Shown piece by piece: positions 28,417 to 37,829 of a stretch of DNA of 64,000 bases. Under the pieces are notes generated by a model. It saw only the letters and a program-made list of their open reading frames with translations, ran no database searches and was not told where the DNA came from. The translations under genes and the position numbers were made by a program. The stretch is from Prevotella sp. OH937_COT-195. Lineage in GTDB: Bacteria > Bacteroidota > Bacteroidia > Bacteroidales > Bacteroidaceae. The stretch spans positions 124,001-188,000 of the forward strand of contig NZ_RQZH01000001.1 of the NCBI RefSeq assembly GCF_003932845.1, in the 5' to 3' direction. The number at the start of each line of letters is the position of its first letter. Within the stretch, counting starts at the first letter, position 1.

Positions 28417-28902
28417 ATGAGGAAATTGTTAAGTATTATTGTCGCAGCAGTGCTGTTCACTGCCTGCACCACGATAGATTGTCCGCAGAACAATGCCGTA
28501 TATGTCACTTGCAACCTGTATGGTACAGATGGTAAGGCATATACATTGGACGATACACTTACGATTCGCACTAAACGAACTGATGGCAAAGATACAATAT
28601 TGCTTAATCGCCAGACGGGGACAAAGAAATTCAGTCTGCCGGTTAGTTATGCCGGCGATGTAGATTGTTTTGTGCTTGAGATGTGCGACTCGCTTAACAA
28701 CATCGTGCGTGACACCATAATGGTAAGTAAGACAAATATCCCGCATTTCGAGTCGGTAGACTGCGGTCCGTCATTTTTCCATACAATAAAAGGAGTGGCC
28801 ACTACATACAACAAGATAGAATCGGTTAAGATAAACCATAGCGAAGTGAACTATGATGCCACGAAAGAGCATATACGCATATATTTTAAGTCTGACAATT
28901 AG
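28417..28902 (+). CDS. lipoprotein, DUF6452-like
   Basis: A 161-residue lipoprotein. The signal MRKLLSIIVAAVLFTAC gives a lipobox at Cys17. The mature part is beta-rich with a possible disulfide and conserved-looking ends (ESVDCGPSFFHTIKG). It resembles the Bacteroidota DUF6452 family, usually paired with a DUF6048 protein, as here. Function unknown. Its last 50 bp overlap the start of the next gene in another frame. Confidence 0.75.
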   Translation: MRKLLSIIVAAVLFTACTTIDCPQNNAVYVTCNLYGTDGKAYTLDDTLTIRTKRTDGKDTILLNRQTGTKKFSLPVSYAGDVDCFVLEMCDSLNNIVRDTIMVSKTNIPHFESVDCGPSFFHTIKGVATTYNKIESVKINHSEVNYDATKEHIRIYFKSDN

Positions 28903-29536
28903 TCTGCTATCTGTGTCGCAGAATGCTGTGGCACAATACCGTAAGGTGATAGAAGTACCGGACACTTTGCCATTCTGCCGTGGTATTGCCGTATCGGCCG
29001 ACCTTGTGGGGGCGGGCATGGCTGTACTCGGTAATTACGGACAATATGAAGGTGCGGTGCGGGTAAACCTGCGCGATAGGTATTTCCCCATAGTTGAGGT
29101 GGGTTTCGGTAAGACCGACTATACCGACGATGTGACCGGCATGAGGTACAAAACAAGAGCACCGTATGGCAGGTTGGGAATCGACTTCAATCTTATGAAG
29201 AACAAGCACGACATTTACCGTCTTTATGGTGGTATGCGGTATGCTTATACTTCATGGAAATTCGATTTGGAACATTCCGGTGTCACAGACCCGGTATGGG
29301 GTGAAACGGCAGAATATGGCGGTAAAGACATCAAGTGTCACTACCATTGGGTAGAAGCAGTATTCGGCGTAGATGCCACGATATGGGGACCATTGCATCT
29401 CGGATGGAGCGTACGCTACCGCCAGCGTATAAGTTTCGATAACGGAGAATTGGGTAACTCTTGGTATGTACCGGGATACGGTAAAAACGGCAATTCGTGT
29501 CTTGGTGGAACATTTAACATAATATTGGAGATTTAA
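28853..29536 (+). CDS. outer-membrane-like protein, DUF6048-like
   Basis: A 227-residue secreted protein. The signal peptide is residues 1-28 (ending SQNAVAQ). The mature part has repeated aromatic beta strands (PYGRLGIDFNLMKNKHDIYR; LHLGWSVRYRQRISFDN), as in small outer-membrane barrels, and matches the DUF6048 partner of DUF6452. ATG at 28853 and 28856 are both possible. The whole signal peptide lies inside or just after the 3' end of the previous gene, a 50-bp overlap in a different frame that suggests translational coupling. Confidence 0.78.
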   Translation: MMPRKSIYAYILSLTISLLSVSQNAVAQYRKVIEVPDTLPFCRGIAVSADLVGAGMAVLGNYGQYEGAVRVNLRDRYFPIVEVGFGKTDYTDDVTGMRYKTRAPYGRLGIDFNLMKNKHDIYRLYGGMRYAYTSWKFDLEHSGVTDPVWGETAEYGGKDIKCHYHWVEAVFGVDATIWGPLHLGWSVRYRQRISFDNGELGNSWYVPGYGKNGNSCLGGTFNIILEI

Positions 29537-29538
29537 AT

Positions 29539-30558
29539 ATGAAACGTTTTTTTCAAATTCTATTCCTCGTAGTACTCGTTGTTGGTACAATATTGATAAT
29601 CAAACAACAACAGACAATGCCATATCAGCATGATACCGGCGAGGTGTTTGGTACGTTCTACAACATAACTTACCAATCTGACAAGAACTTGAAGAGCGAG
29701 ATAGAGGCTGTTCTAAAAACCGTTGACGACGAGTTCTCGATGTATAACCGGAATTCTACGGTATCGAAAATAAACCGTGGAGAAAAAACCGTGCTCGGCG
29801 AAATGTTTATGGAGGTGTACGAACTTGCACAGACAGTAAACAAAGAAAGCAACGGGGCATTCGACATAACAGTCGCACCGTTGGTAAATGCTTGGGGCTT
29901 CGGTTTCAAGACCAAACAAATGCCGACCGGACATCAGGTAGATAGTATATTGGCTTTTGTTGGCAACGATAAGTTTAGAGTAGTGAATGAGGGCAAGGCA
30001 TTCGTGCCGAAGAAAACAGACCCGCGCACGATGCTCGATTTCAGTGCAATAGCAAAGGGTTACGGCAGCGATGTGGTTGCACGGTTGTTGCGCAGTAACG
30101 ATGTGAAGAACTTTATGGTAGAGATAGGAGGAGAAATTGTGACGAGCGGCAACAGCGAGAAAAGACTGCCTTGGAAAATAGGTGTAACGAAGCCGGTTGA
30201 AGACTCACTGAGCATCGACGGGGAGTTGCAGACAGTCCTCAATCTTACTGACAAGGCAATGGCTACGAGCGGAAATTATCGTAAGTTCTACTACAAAGAC
30301 GGTAAGAAATATGCACACACCATCAACCCTAAGACAGGAAAACCGGTGCAACACAACATTCTCTCTGCAACGGTTATTACTAAAGACTGTGCCACTGCCG
30401 ATGCGTACGCCACGGCATTCATGGTGCTCGGCATGGAAGGAACGAAGCGTGTGCTTGAGAAACATCCTGATTTAATGGTATATCTAATTTATGCCGGCGA
30501 GGGCGGGAAAAACGAAGTGTGGTTTTCTCCGTCGCTCGAAGGGAAGATTGGCAACTGA
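29539..30558 (+). CDS. apbE: FAD:protein FMN transferase (ApbE)
   Basis: Attaches FMN covalently to Thr or Ser of target flavoproteins such as Rnf or Nqr subunits. The 339-residue protein has an N-terminal membrane anchor (about 5-22) without lipobox cysteine. Family motifs seen are FGTFYNITYQ, DITVAPLVNAWGFG, LDFSAIAKGYGSD, TSGNYRKFY and HTINPKTGKPV. It acts on the outer face of the inner membrane. It starts 2 bp after the DUF6048 gene and is 15 bp before the Crp-like gene. No flavinylated target gene is in the window. Confidence 0.94.
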   Translation: MKRFFQILFLVVLVVGTILIIKQQQTMPYQHDTGEVFGTFYNITYQSDKNLKSEIEAVLKTVDDEFSMYNRNSTVSKINRGEKTVLGEMFMEVYELAQTVNKESNGAFDITVAPLVNAWGFGFKTKQMPTGHQVDSILAFVGNDKFRVVNEGKAFVPKKTDPRTMLDFSAIAKGYGSDVVARLLRSNDVKNFMVEIGGEIVTSGNSEKRLPWKIGVTKPVEDSLSIDGELQTVLNLTDKAMATSGNYRKFYYKDGKKYAHTINPKTGKPVQHNILSATVITKDCATADAYATAFMVLGMEGTKRVLEKHPDLMVYLIYAGEGGKNEVWFSPSLEGKIGN

Positions 30559-30573
30559 AACAATAAATATAAA

Positions 30574-31236
30574 TTGCGCCTGCACGACCAACTTTTGATG
30601 CTCCCTTTGTTTCAGGGAATGAGCCGTAACGATATTGAAAATGTCGTTGCACATACTCGGTTGGGATTCTCGAAACATGGAAAGAACAAGGTGGTGATTA
30701 ATGAAGGAAAAAAATGCGTCAACCTATGTTTCCTTATGCAAGGCGAGATGGAGGCTGTTACGAATGCTTATGATGGAAGTTACAGCATAGGCGAGACATT
30801 CGGAGCACCGGCAATGATACAGCCGGAATGTCTTTTCGGACTGAAACAGATATACACCAAGACATTCATCGCAACGACAGAATGCAGAATGGTGTATATA
30901 GGAAAGAACGAGGTGACAAAACTTATGGCAGAGTTTGACATTTTCAGAATAAACATGCTCAACATTTTATGCACAAAAGTACAGAGATTGTCGCACATGC
31001 AATGGCAGAAACCACCACAAGATATACGTAGGAAAATATTTGCTTTCGTTGAAAAGAGATGTCAGACAGCGGTCGGACACAAAACGATGAAGATAAAGAT
31101 GGAAGTGTTGGCCGAACAGATAGGCGAAAGCCGGATAAACGTATCGAGTTGTCTTGCCGCACTCGAAAACGAAGGTCTTCTCAAACACAGCCGTGCAACG
31201 ATGGACATTCCTGCACTTGAGCGTCTGAATGAGTGA
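30574..31236 (+). CDS. Crp/Fnr-family transcriptional regulator
   Basis: A 220-residue regulator. The cyclic-nucleotide-binding-like domain covers about 1-135 and the winged helix about 150-215, with recognition region VLAEQIGESRINVSSCLAAL. I see no iron-sulfur cysteine set of the Fnr type. The likely start is TTG at 30574: it restores the conserved N-terminal helix (LHDQLLMLPLFQGM), and an upstream stop excludes anything longer; ATG 30598 is the alternative. Effector unknown. It is 15 bp after apbE. Confidence 0.87.
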   Translation: MRLHDQLLMLPLFQGMSRNDIENVVAHTRLGFSKHGKNKVVINEGKKCVNLCFLMQGEMEAVTNAYDGSYSIGETFGAPAMIQPECLFGLKQIYTKTFIATTECRMVYIGKNEVTKLMAEFDIFRINMLNILCTKVQRLSHMQWQKPPQDIRRKIFAFVEKRCQTAVGHKTMKIKMEVLAEQIGESRINVSSCLAALENEGLLKHSRATMDIPALERLNE

Positions 31237-31286
31237 AATATTAGTTAAATTTTCAGACGTTAAGCATCAACACGGAATTATTTTAT

Positions 31287-31294
31287 TAACTTTG
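31287..31294 (+). promoter_or_regulatory. -7 promoter element (TAACTTTG)
   Basis: A consensus -7 box 43 bp before the M3 peptidase ATG at 31338. No good TTTG at -33. Confidence 0.5.
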
Positions 31295-31337
31295 CACATT
31301 AAAGAAAATACATGAGAGAAAGTTGATAAACATTATT

Positions 31338-33443
31338 ATGGACAATGTAAGCAAAGATAAGACTGAACACCGAAATCCGTTCTTTCTGAAATATAATACA
31401 CCGCACGAGACGGTGCCTTTCAACGAGATAAGGCTCGAAGACTATGAAGAAGCATTCGCTGAAGGCATCAGACGGGATAACGAACAACTTGACAAAATAA
31501 TCAACAACCCCGAAAAACCTACTTTCGACAACACTCTCGTAACCAAAGAAGACGATGATGGATATTACGGTCTGCTCGGCAAGGTAAGTACCGTATTCTT
31601 CAACCTGCTTAGTGCCGAGACAAACGACGAGATGGATGCGCTGGCACAGAAAATTCAACCGATGCTGACAAAACATGCCAACGATATGATGCTCAACGAG
31701 AAACTCTTCGAAAGAGTGAAGTATGTACACAGGTATCACCGAAAACTTACATCGGAAGAAAAACAACTGCTTGAGAATAGTTATCAGAGTTTTGTGCGTT
31801 CGGGTGCATTGCTTGATGAGGCAGGGAAGGAACGACTCCGCAAACTGACGGAGGAAGCCTCTATGCTGTCGCTGCAATTTTCGCAAAATCTGTTGAAGGA
31901 AAATAAGGCTTTCATACTACATCTCACAGACGAGAAAGAACTTGACGGACTGCCGGAGACGGCACGCGAGGCGGCGGCAATGGCAGCCAAAGAACGAGGA
32001 AAAGAGGGATGGGTGGTAACATTAGACTACCCGAGTTTCGGTCCTTTTATGACATACAGCACACGACGTGACCTGCGCGAGAAACTGTATATGGCACGGA
32101 ACTCTGTATGCATACACGACAACGATGAGAACAATATAGAGGTATGTAAGCGTCTTGTGAACCTTAGACGCGAGGTGGCTCAACTGCTTGGCTACAATAC
32201 TTACGCAGACTATGTGCTGAAACGCCGCATGGCGGGAAACACGCGCAATGTGTATCGACTGTTGAACCAACTCATAGATGCTTACAAACCTGCTGCAGAG
32301 AAAGAACACGACGAACTGGAAAGGCTCGCAAGGCGTACCGAAGGGAAAAACTTTGAGATGATGCCGTGGGACAAAGGCTTTTATTCGCATAAGTTGCAGA
32401 TGAAGAAATACAATCTCGATAGTGAGATGTTGAGACCGTATTTCGAGTTGTCACGCGTTATAGAAGGTGTGTTCGGGCTTGCCAACAAATTGTATGGAAT
32501 AACTTTCAGGGAGAAAAACGATATACCGGTATATCATCCCGATGTGAAGGCTTATGAGGTGTTCGACCGGGACGGTTCGTTCCTCGCCGTGTTTTATGCC
32601 GATTTTCATCCGCGTAAAGGAAAACAGGGGGGGGCTTGGATGACGGAATACCAAGGGCAGTTCATCGATCGGAAAGGCGAAAATATACGACCGCATGTAA
32701 GTGTGGTAATGAATTTGACGAAACCTACCGATGAGAAACCGGCATTGTTAACGCTTGATGAGGTGGAGACTTTCTTGCACGAGTTTGGGCATTCGCTGCA
32801 CGGAATATTTGCTAACAGCAGATTCGAGAGCCTCTCGGGAACAAATGTGTTATGGGATTTCGTGGAACTTCCTTCGCAGTTTATGGAGAATTTTTCCGTG
32901 GAGAAAGAGTTTCTTAGCACTTTCGCATTTCATTATAAGACAGGTGAGGCCATACCGGATGAACTGATAGACCGAATTGTCAAAAGCCGGAACTTTATGG
33001 CAGCAATGGCATGTATGAGGCAAGTCAGTCTCGGATTGCTCGACATGGCATATTACACCAAGCGCGATGAGTTCGACGAAGATATAATACAGTTCGAACG
33101 CAAGGCATGGGCAAAGGCTGTTGTGTCGAAAAAACGACACAAATTGGAAACATGCATGACGGTGCAGTTCTCACATATCATGGCCGGCGGATATGCCGCA
33201 GGATATTATAGTTACAAATGGGCAGAAGTGCTTGATGCAGATGCTTTCAATGTGTTTAAGAAGCACGGAATATTCAACCGAGAGACGGCACAGAGTTTCA
33301 GAGACAACATTCTGTCGCGCGGAGGTACGGAACATCCAATGACACTCTACAAACGCTTCCGAGGAGGAGAACCAACCATTGATGCCCTTCTTCGGAGAAA
33401 CGGCATCAAGACAAGTAGGGTAGGGAGACGAAACAAGAAATAA
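31338..33443 (+). CDS. M3 family metallopeptidase (Dcp / oligopeptidase A type)
   Basis: A zinc peptidase of about 701 residues that degrades peptides. The zinc site HEFGH is at residues 481-485, with the third ligand expected in WDFVELPSQ about 25 residues later. There is no signal peptide, so it is probably cytoplasmic. ATG 31338 is chosen over the upstream in-frame TTG at 31323, which adds only five residues. Whether it is a dipeptidyl carboxypeptidase or an oligopeptidase cannot be told from sequence alone. The deaminase gene follows 15 bp later. Confidence 0.94.
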   Translation: MDNVSKDKTEHRNPFFLKYNTPHETVPFNEIRLEDYEEAFAEGIRRDNEQLDKIINNPEKPTFDNTLVTKEDDDGYYGLLGKVSTVFFNLLSAETNDEMDALAQKIQPMLTKHANDMMLNEKLFERVKYVHRYHRKLTSEEKQLLENSYQSFVRSGALLDEAGKERLRKLTEEASMLSLQFSQNLLKENKAFILHLTDEKELDGLPETAREAAAMAAKERGKEGWVVTLDYPSFGPFMTYSTRRDLREKLYMARNSVCIHDNDENNIEVCKRLVNLRREVAQLLGYNTYADYVLKRRMAGNTRNVYRLLNQLIDAYKPAAEKEHDELERLARRTEGKNFEMMPWDKGFYSHKLQMKKYNLDSEMLRPYFELSRVIEGVFGLANKLYGITFREKNDIPVYHPDVKAYEVFDRDGSFLAVFYADFHPRKGKQGGAWMTEYQGQFIDRKGENIRPHVSVVMNLTKPTDEKPALLTLDEVETFLHEFGHSLHGIFANSRFESLSGTNVLWDFVELPSQFMENFSVEKEFLSTFAFHYKTGEAIPDELIDRIVKSRNFMAAMACMRQVSLGLLDMAYYTKRDEFDEDIIQFERKAWAKAVVSKKRHKLETCMTVQFSHIMAGGYAAGYYSYKWAEVLDADAFNVFKKHGIFNRETAQSFRDNILSRGGTEHPMTLYKRFRGGEPTIDALLRRNGIKTSRVGRRNKK

Positions 33444-33458
33444 TACATATATACCACT

Positions 33459-33884
33459 ATGGACGAGAAACAAAAAAGACTTGACTCGCGATACTTGCGA
33501 ATGGCTCGTATATGGGCAGAGAATAGTTACTGCCAACGGCGAAAAGTCGGGGCTCTCGTGGTGAAGGACAAGATGATAATCAGTGACGGATACAACGGAA
33601 CACCGAGTGGTTTTGAGAACGTATGCGAAGATGACAACAACGTTACAAAGCCGTATGTCCTGCATGCCGAGGCCAACGCTATTACGAAACTGGCGAGAAG
33701 TTCGAACAACAGCGACGGCTCGACATTATACGTTACGGCATCGCCATGTATAGAATGCTCGAAACTGATAATACAAGCGGGTATAAAACGTGTGGTGTAT
33801 GGAGAGAAATACAGACTTGAAGAAGGTGTCAACTTGCTCAAACGTGCCGGAATAGAGGTAGTGCTGCACGAATTGGACTCATAA
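33459..33884 (+). CDS. dCMP deaminase family protein
   Basis: A 141-residue zinc-dependent deaminase converting dCMP to dUMP for thymidylate synthesis. Zinc ligands and the catalytic acid are His69/Glu71 (HAEAN) and Cys97/Cys100 (SPCIEC). GYNGTPSGFENVCED matches the ComEB/dCMP deaminase subgroup. Length is typical. It lies between the M3 peptidase and ctpA in a same-strand run. Confidence 0.92.
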   Translation: MDEKQKRLDSRYLRMARIWAENSYCQRRKVGALVVKDKMIISDGYNGTPSGFENVCEDDNNVTKPYVLHAEANAITKLARSSNNSDGSTLYVTASPCIECSKLIIQAGIKRVVYGEKYRLEEGVNLLKRAGIEVVLHELDS

Positions 33885-33930
33885 TGACTATTGGATATAA
33901 GGAACAATAAATTACTCATAGCAATAAAAT

Positions 33931-35574
33931 ATGAAACAAAATAAGAATAACCGGTACATGCCTCTGCTGATGGCGGTCTGCGTAATGGCGGGAATATTAA
34001 TCGGTACGTTCTTTACCAGCAGGTTTTCCGGCAACAGACTGAACATAATTAACAACGGAAGTAACAGACTGAACAACTTGTTACACATAATCAACGACCA
34101 ATATGTTGACAAAGTAAACATTGACTCGCTCGTAGAAAAGGCAATGCCGCAGATACTCGCCGAACTTGACCCTCATTCGGTATATATTAGTGCGAAAGAG
34201 GTGCAAATGGCAACGGAAGACTTGAAAGGCTCGTTCTTTGGAGTTGGAATAGAGTTTGTTATACGCAATGACACGCTACATGTACAGAGAGTTATCGAAA
34301 ACGGACCGGCTGAGAAAGCCGGAGTAATCGCCGGTGACAAGATTGTCAGCATCAATGATAAACCTTTCGTGGGCAAGGCGGCGAATAACGGGGAGGCAAT
34401 CAGGCGGCTGAAAGGACAGAAAGACACCAAGGTAAAAATCGGAGTGGTGAGATATGGAGAGAAGAAACCTAAATATTTTACCATCACAAGGGGAGAAATA
34501 CCCATGAAGAGTATTACCGCAGCATATATGATTGACAATGAGACTGGATATATAAAGGTAAAGAATTTCGGCGAACATACATACGACGAGATGACGATAG
34601 CATTGGCAAAACTCACGAACGAAGGCATGTCGAACATCATTCTCGACCTGCGCGACAATACCGGAGGACTGCTCAAATCGGCAGTACTTATGGCACAGGA
34701 GTTCCTTCCCGCAAATCAACTTGTAGTATATACCGAAGGTCGCAGGTCTCCGAGACAGGATTATAAGAGTGATGGGCGCGGTGCGTTCCAGAAGATGCCA
34801 TTGGTTGTGTTGATTAACGAGTCATCGGCATCGGCATCGGAAATTCTTGCCGGAGCAATACAGGACAACGACCGTGGTACTATAATAGGAAGGAGGTCAT
34901 TCGGAAAAGGACTTGTACAGGAGCAAATTCCGTTCAACGACGGTTCCATGATACGCCTTACCATAGCCAGATACTACACACCCTCGGGTAGATGTATCCA
35001 AAAACCTTACAGTATAGGTGATGGTGCAGGATACGAACAAGACCTTATAAACAGATACGAACACGGCGAATTTTTCTCGCAAGACAGCATAAAGCATGTT
35101 GGTAAGCCATACAAAACACGCATAGGAAGATATGTGTATGGAGGTGGTGGAATCACACCAGACATATTTGTGCCGGAAGATACTCTCGGTATTACTTCTT
35201 ACTATAAGGAAGCTGCGATGAGGGGATTGATACTTCAGTTCGCATTTACATACACAGATGACAACCGTTTGAAACTGAATAATTTCAAGGAAATGATGGA
35301 ATTGTCTGATTATCTGAGAAGACAGAACCTCGTGGAACGTTTCGCAAGTTATGCATCGAGCCACGGATTGCAGCGGAGAAACCTTATGATACGAAAGAGT
35401 CATAATCTGCTTGACCGGTATATCAACAGTCGCATAATATATAATATTTTAAATGAGCAGGCTTGGACGCAATACATTAACCAAGATGACCCTGTAATAA
35501 GGAAAGCACTTGATGTGTTTAAAAAAGGCGAGGCTTTCCCGGGAAAACCTGCAACGAAGAAAAACTTGAATTGA
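33931..35574 (+). CDS. C-terminal processing protease (S41 family)
   Basis: A 547-residue periplasmic protease. A hydrophobic anchor or signal lies at 11-30. A PDZ domain at about 90-180 is followed by the S41 catalytic domain with Ser301 (ESSASASE) and Lys326 (SFGKG), 25 residues apart as in known CtpA/Prc enzymes. The C-terminal ~130 residues extend beyond the catalytic core. It processes or degrades envelope proteins, often by tail recognition. It starts 46 bp after the dCMP deaminase. Confidence 0.94.
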   Translation: MKQNKNNRYMPLLMAVCVMAGILIGTFFTSRFSGNRLNIINNGSNRLNNLLHIINDQYVDKVNIDSLVEKAMPQILAELDPHSVYISAKEVQMATEDLKGSFFGVGIEFVIRNDTLHVQRVIENGPAEKAGVIAGDKIVSINDKPFVGKAANNGEAIRRLKGQKDTKVKIGVVRYGEKKPKYFTITRGEIPMKSITAAYMIDNETGYIKVKNFGEHTYDEMTIALAKLTNEGMSNIILDLRDNTGGLLKSAVLMAQEFLPANQLVVYTEGRRSPRQDYKSDGRGAFQKMPLVVLINESSASASEILAGAIQDNDRGTIIGRRSFGKGLVQEQIPFNDGSMIRLTIARYYTPSGRCIQKPYSIGDGAGYEQDLINRYEHGEFFSQDSIKHVGKPYKTRIGRYVYGGGGITPDIFVPEDTLGITSYYKEAAMRGLILQFAFTYTDDNRLKLNNFKEMMELSDYLRRQNLVERFASYASSHGLQRRNLMIRKSHNLLDRYINSRIIYNILNEQAWTQYINQDDPVIRKALDVFKKGEAFPGKPATKKNLN

Positions 35575-35656
35575 AAGAAAACATTGCCGGTGCAACGACG
35601 CGTGGCTGATTGTTGCGAGTAAACGATGGCATGAATACCATTGATAAGTGTTTAAG

Positions 35657-36187
35657 ATGGAAAAGAAAGATTTAAGAAAATTCATAAGGATGCAAAAGGG
35701 ACGGTTCACTTCGCAGCAACTGTCGGAAATGTCGATTTCTGTCATCAAAAGACTTATGGCAAGTCCTAAGATGAAATCAGCAAATACAGTGTTGATGTAC
35801 TATTCGCTCAACGACGAAGTGGATACACACGATGCGGTTGACCGTGTTTTAGAACAAGGAAAGATAGTACTGTTACCCAAAGTCATAAGTGATACAGAGA
35901 TGGAACTGCGCCGATATACAGGTCCGGAAGATCTGCAAGATGGTTTCTTTAACATCATGGAACCATCGGGCGAACTGTTTGAAGACTATGCCGGCATAGA
36001 CCTTGCCGTAATACCCGGTATGGCTTTCGACAGTCGCAACAATCGTCTTGGTAGGGGAAAAGGATATTATGACCGCATGTTGCCAAAACTTGTCAATGCC
36101 TATAAGATGGGTGTCTGTTTCGATTTCCAACGCTTGCCCGGCATTCCTGCCAACGAGAACGATATTAAGATGGACGAGATAGTATAA
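35657..36187 (+). CDS. 5-formyltetrahydrofolate cyclo-ligase
   Basis: Converts 5-formyl-THF to 5,10-methenyl-THF using ATP. The 176-residue protein begins MEKKDLRKFIRMQKG; ATG 35657 is preferred over GTG 35648. Signature regions are VLMYYSLNDEVDT, AVIPGMAFDSRNNRLGRGKG (the ATP/substrate loop, about residues 117-136) and YYDRML. It converges with the DciA-like gene at a 41-bp gap with no obvious terminator. Confidence 0.93.
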   Translation: MEKKDLRKFIRMQKGRFTSQQLSEMSISVIKRLMASPKMKSANTVLMYYSLNDEVDTHDAVDRVLEQGKIVLLPKVISDTEMELRRYTGPEDLQDGFFNIMEPSGELFEDYAGIDLAVIPGMAFDSRNNRLGRGKGYYDRMLPKLVNAYKMGVCFDFQRLPGIPANENDIKMDEIV

Positions 36188-36228
36188 GTGTTCATAACCC
36201 GTTTAAACCGTTTGGGCATATCATAATA

Positions 36229-36519
36229 TCAGTAAATACGTATGTCTGTTATAAGTCGTACTCCGACACATTTGTTGAGACGTGCCACGAGTTGAGTGCG
36301 CATCATGTTAAGATCGGCACGCAATGCGGGATTGGTTATTTTTACGAATAACATCTGATTGCGTATGAATTTGTCAGAGGTATATAGCGATGCGGTATGC
36401 CCTACCACTGTTTCCCAAGAATCGATAAGGCGTTTTTGCAGAATGGGAGTTTCCATTCCGTTTTGTCGCAATGTCTTGTTCAATACCTCCGATAATGCCA
36501 ATACTTTCCGTCTAAACAT
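36229..36519 (-). CDS. DUF721/DciA-like protein
   Basis: A 96-residue protein of the DUF721 family, which includes DciA, the ancestral loader of the replicative helicase. SWETVVGHTASLYT and VKITNPALRADLNMMRTQLV are the recognisable blocks (about residues 34-80). It lacks the N-terminal extension of larger DciA proteins. It is 77 bp downstream of recF on the same strand, a pairing that fits DNA replication and repair. The loader role is inferred from the family. Confidence 0.82.
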   Translation of the reverse strand: MFRRKVLALSEVLNKTLRQNGMETPILQKRLIDSWETVVGHTASLYTSDKFIRNQMLFVKITNPALRADLNMMRTQLVARLNKCVGVRLITDIRIY

Positions 36520-36596
36520 AACAATAACAAATTAAAAACAATTTTCTGACAGCCACTTTCCCGCTTTCCTCATTTTCAATTATAATTTCCCATTTG

Positions 36597-37691
36597 TCAG
36601 TTCTCAATCTTTCCGTTTTCAACTTTGAACAGACAATAGTCAGTACCACTGCTTTCAAGGATTTTGTCGATGTGACTGCGGTTGGTGTCAGTAATGAAAA
36701 TCTGTCCGAAATCTTCCGTTCCCACGAGCCGTATTATCTGTTCCACGCGTCCGGCATCAAGTTTGTCGAAGATGTCGTCAAGCAAAAGCATGGGTGCCGT
36801 TCCTACTTTATTTTTTAAAAAAAGCAACTGTGCAAGTTTCAGGGCAGTGACAAAAGTCTTGCTCTGTCCTTGGCTTCCTTCGCGCTTAATCAGGTAATCT
36901 CCAATCATCATTTCAATATCGTCGCGGTGGACTCCATGCAGCGAATAACCCATAATGCGGTCTTTCTGACGGTCGCGGCGTATTACGTCAATTAACGAAC
37001 CTCGTTGACAGTGAGATACATAGTGTAAACTTACCTGCTCTTTGCCCTCCGATATACGTTGATATATATGCCGGAAAACAGGTGACATCGACTCTATGAA
37101 ATCCTTTCTCTTGTCATATAGCAACTCTCCTTCGCGTGCCATTTGTTCTTCCCAAATGTCAAGCAGCGCGGCATCCGGTTCCACTTCAAGTTTCAGCAGA
37201 GAATTGCGTTGCATCAACGCCTTACCGTATCGGTTGAGCGACTCAAGATAATTACTGTCATATTGTGATATTACAACATCCATAAGTCGGCGCCGCTCCT
37301 CGCTACCACCATCAATAAGTATCGTGTCCGACGGTGAAATCATAATCAGTGGCAGCAGCCCGATGTGTTCGGATAACTTCCTATACTCCTTTTTGTTGCG
37401 TTTAAAATGTTTTTTGGTACCACGCTTCATTCCGCAATATACTTGTTCTTCGTTGCCGTTCTCTCTTTCATAGATACCTTGAAGCATGAAAAAGTCTTCA
37501 CCGTGGCGTATCACATGCGAATCGATGTTGGTACCGGCACTACGGCAGAATGACAAGTAATATACTGCGTCGAGCAGATTGGTTTTCCCCTCCCCGTTGT
37601 TGCCAACAAGACAGTTCATCTTCGGTGACAGTTCCAATTCTGCCTCGGCAATGTTCTTGTAATTGAGTATTGAGAGTTTCTTTAATATCAT
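36597..37691 (-). CDS. recF: DNA replication and repair protein RecF
   Basis: A 364-residue SMC-like ATPase that helps load RecA at gapped DNA through RecOR. Walker A is VGNNGEGKTN near residue 30, and the Walker B region PMLLLDDIFDKLDAGR lies near residue 305. Length is typical. It is divergent from the TPR membrane protein and followed by the DciA-like gene. Confidence 0.95.
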   Translation of the reverse strand: MILKKLSILNYKNIAEAELELSPKMNCLVGNNGEGKTNLLDAVYYLSFCRSAGTNIDSHVIRHGEDFFMLQGIYERENGNEEQVYCGMKRGTKKHFKRNKKEYRKLSEHIGLLPLIMISPSDTILIDGGSEERRRLMDVVISQYDSNYLESLNRYGKALMQRNSLLKLEVEPDAALLDIWEEQMAREGELLYDKRKDFIESMSPVFRHIYQRISEGKEQVSLHYVSHCQRGSLIDVIRRDRQKDRIMGYSLHGVHRDDIEMMIGDYLIKREGSQGQSKTFVTALKLAQLLFLKNKVGTAPMLLLDDIFDKLDAGRVEQIIRLVGTEDFGQIFITDTNRSHIDKILESSGTDYCLFKVENGKIEN

Positions 37692-37782
37692 CAGCGTAAT
37701 GGTTCTGTTTGCAAATTTCGGAATTATTTCGGAGATGGGGAAAAAAAAACATTAAAAGTTTCAGTATGTTAGATAAAATCAC

Positions 37783-37790
37783 TAATTTTG
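37783..37790 (+). promoter_or_regulatory. -7 promoter element (TAATTTTG)
   Basis: A consensus -7 box 39 bp before the TPR membrane-protein ATG at 37830. The -33 box is not clear. Confidence 0.45.
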
Positions 37791-37829
37791 CAACCCAAAC
37801 AACGTAAGATTAAACAAAACAAGATTATA

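Noticed and set aside
37711..37735. Possible fifth 62-nt repeat (CAAATTTCGGAATTATTTCGG)
   Set aside because: Only part of one unit and no inverted arm; it lies in the recF promoter region and may be chance.
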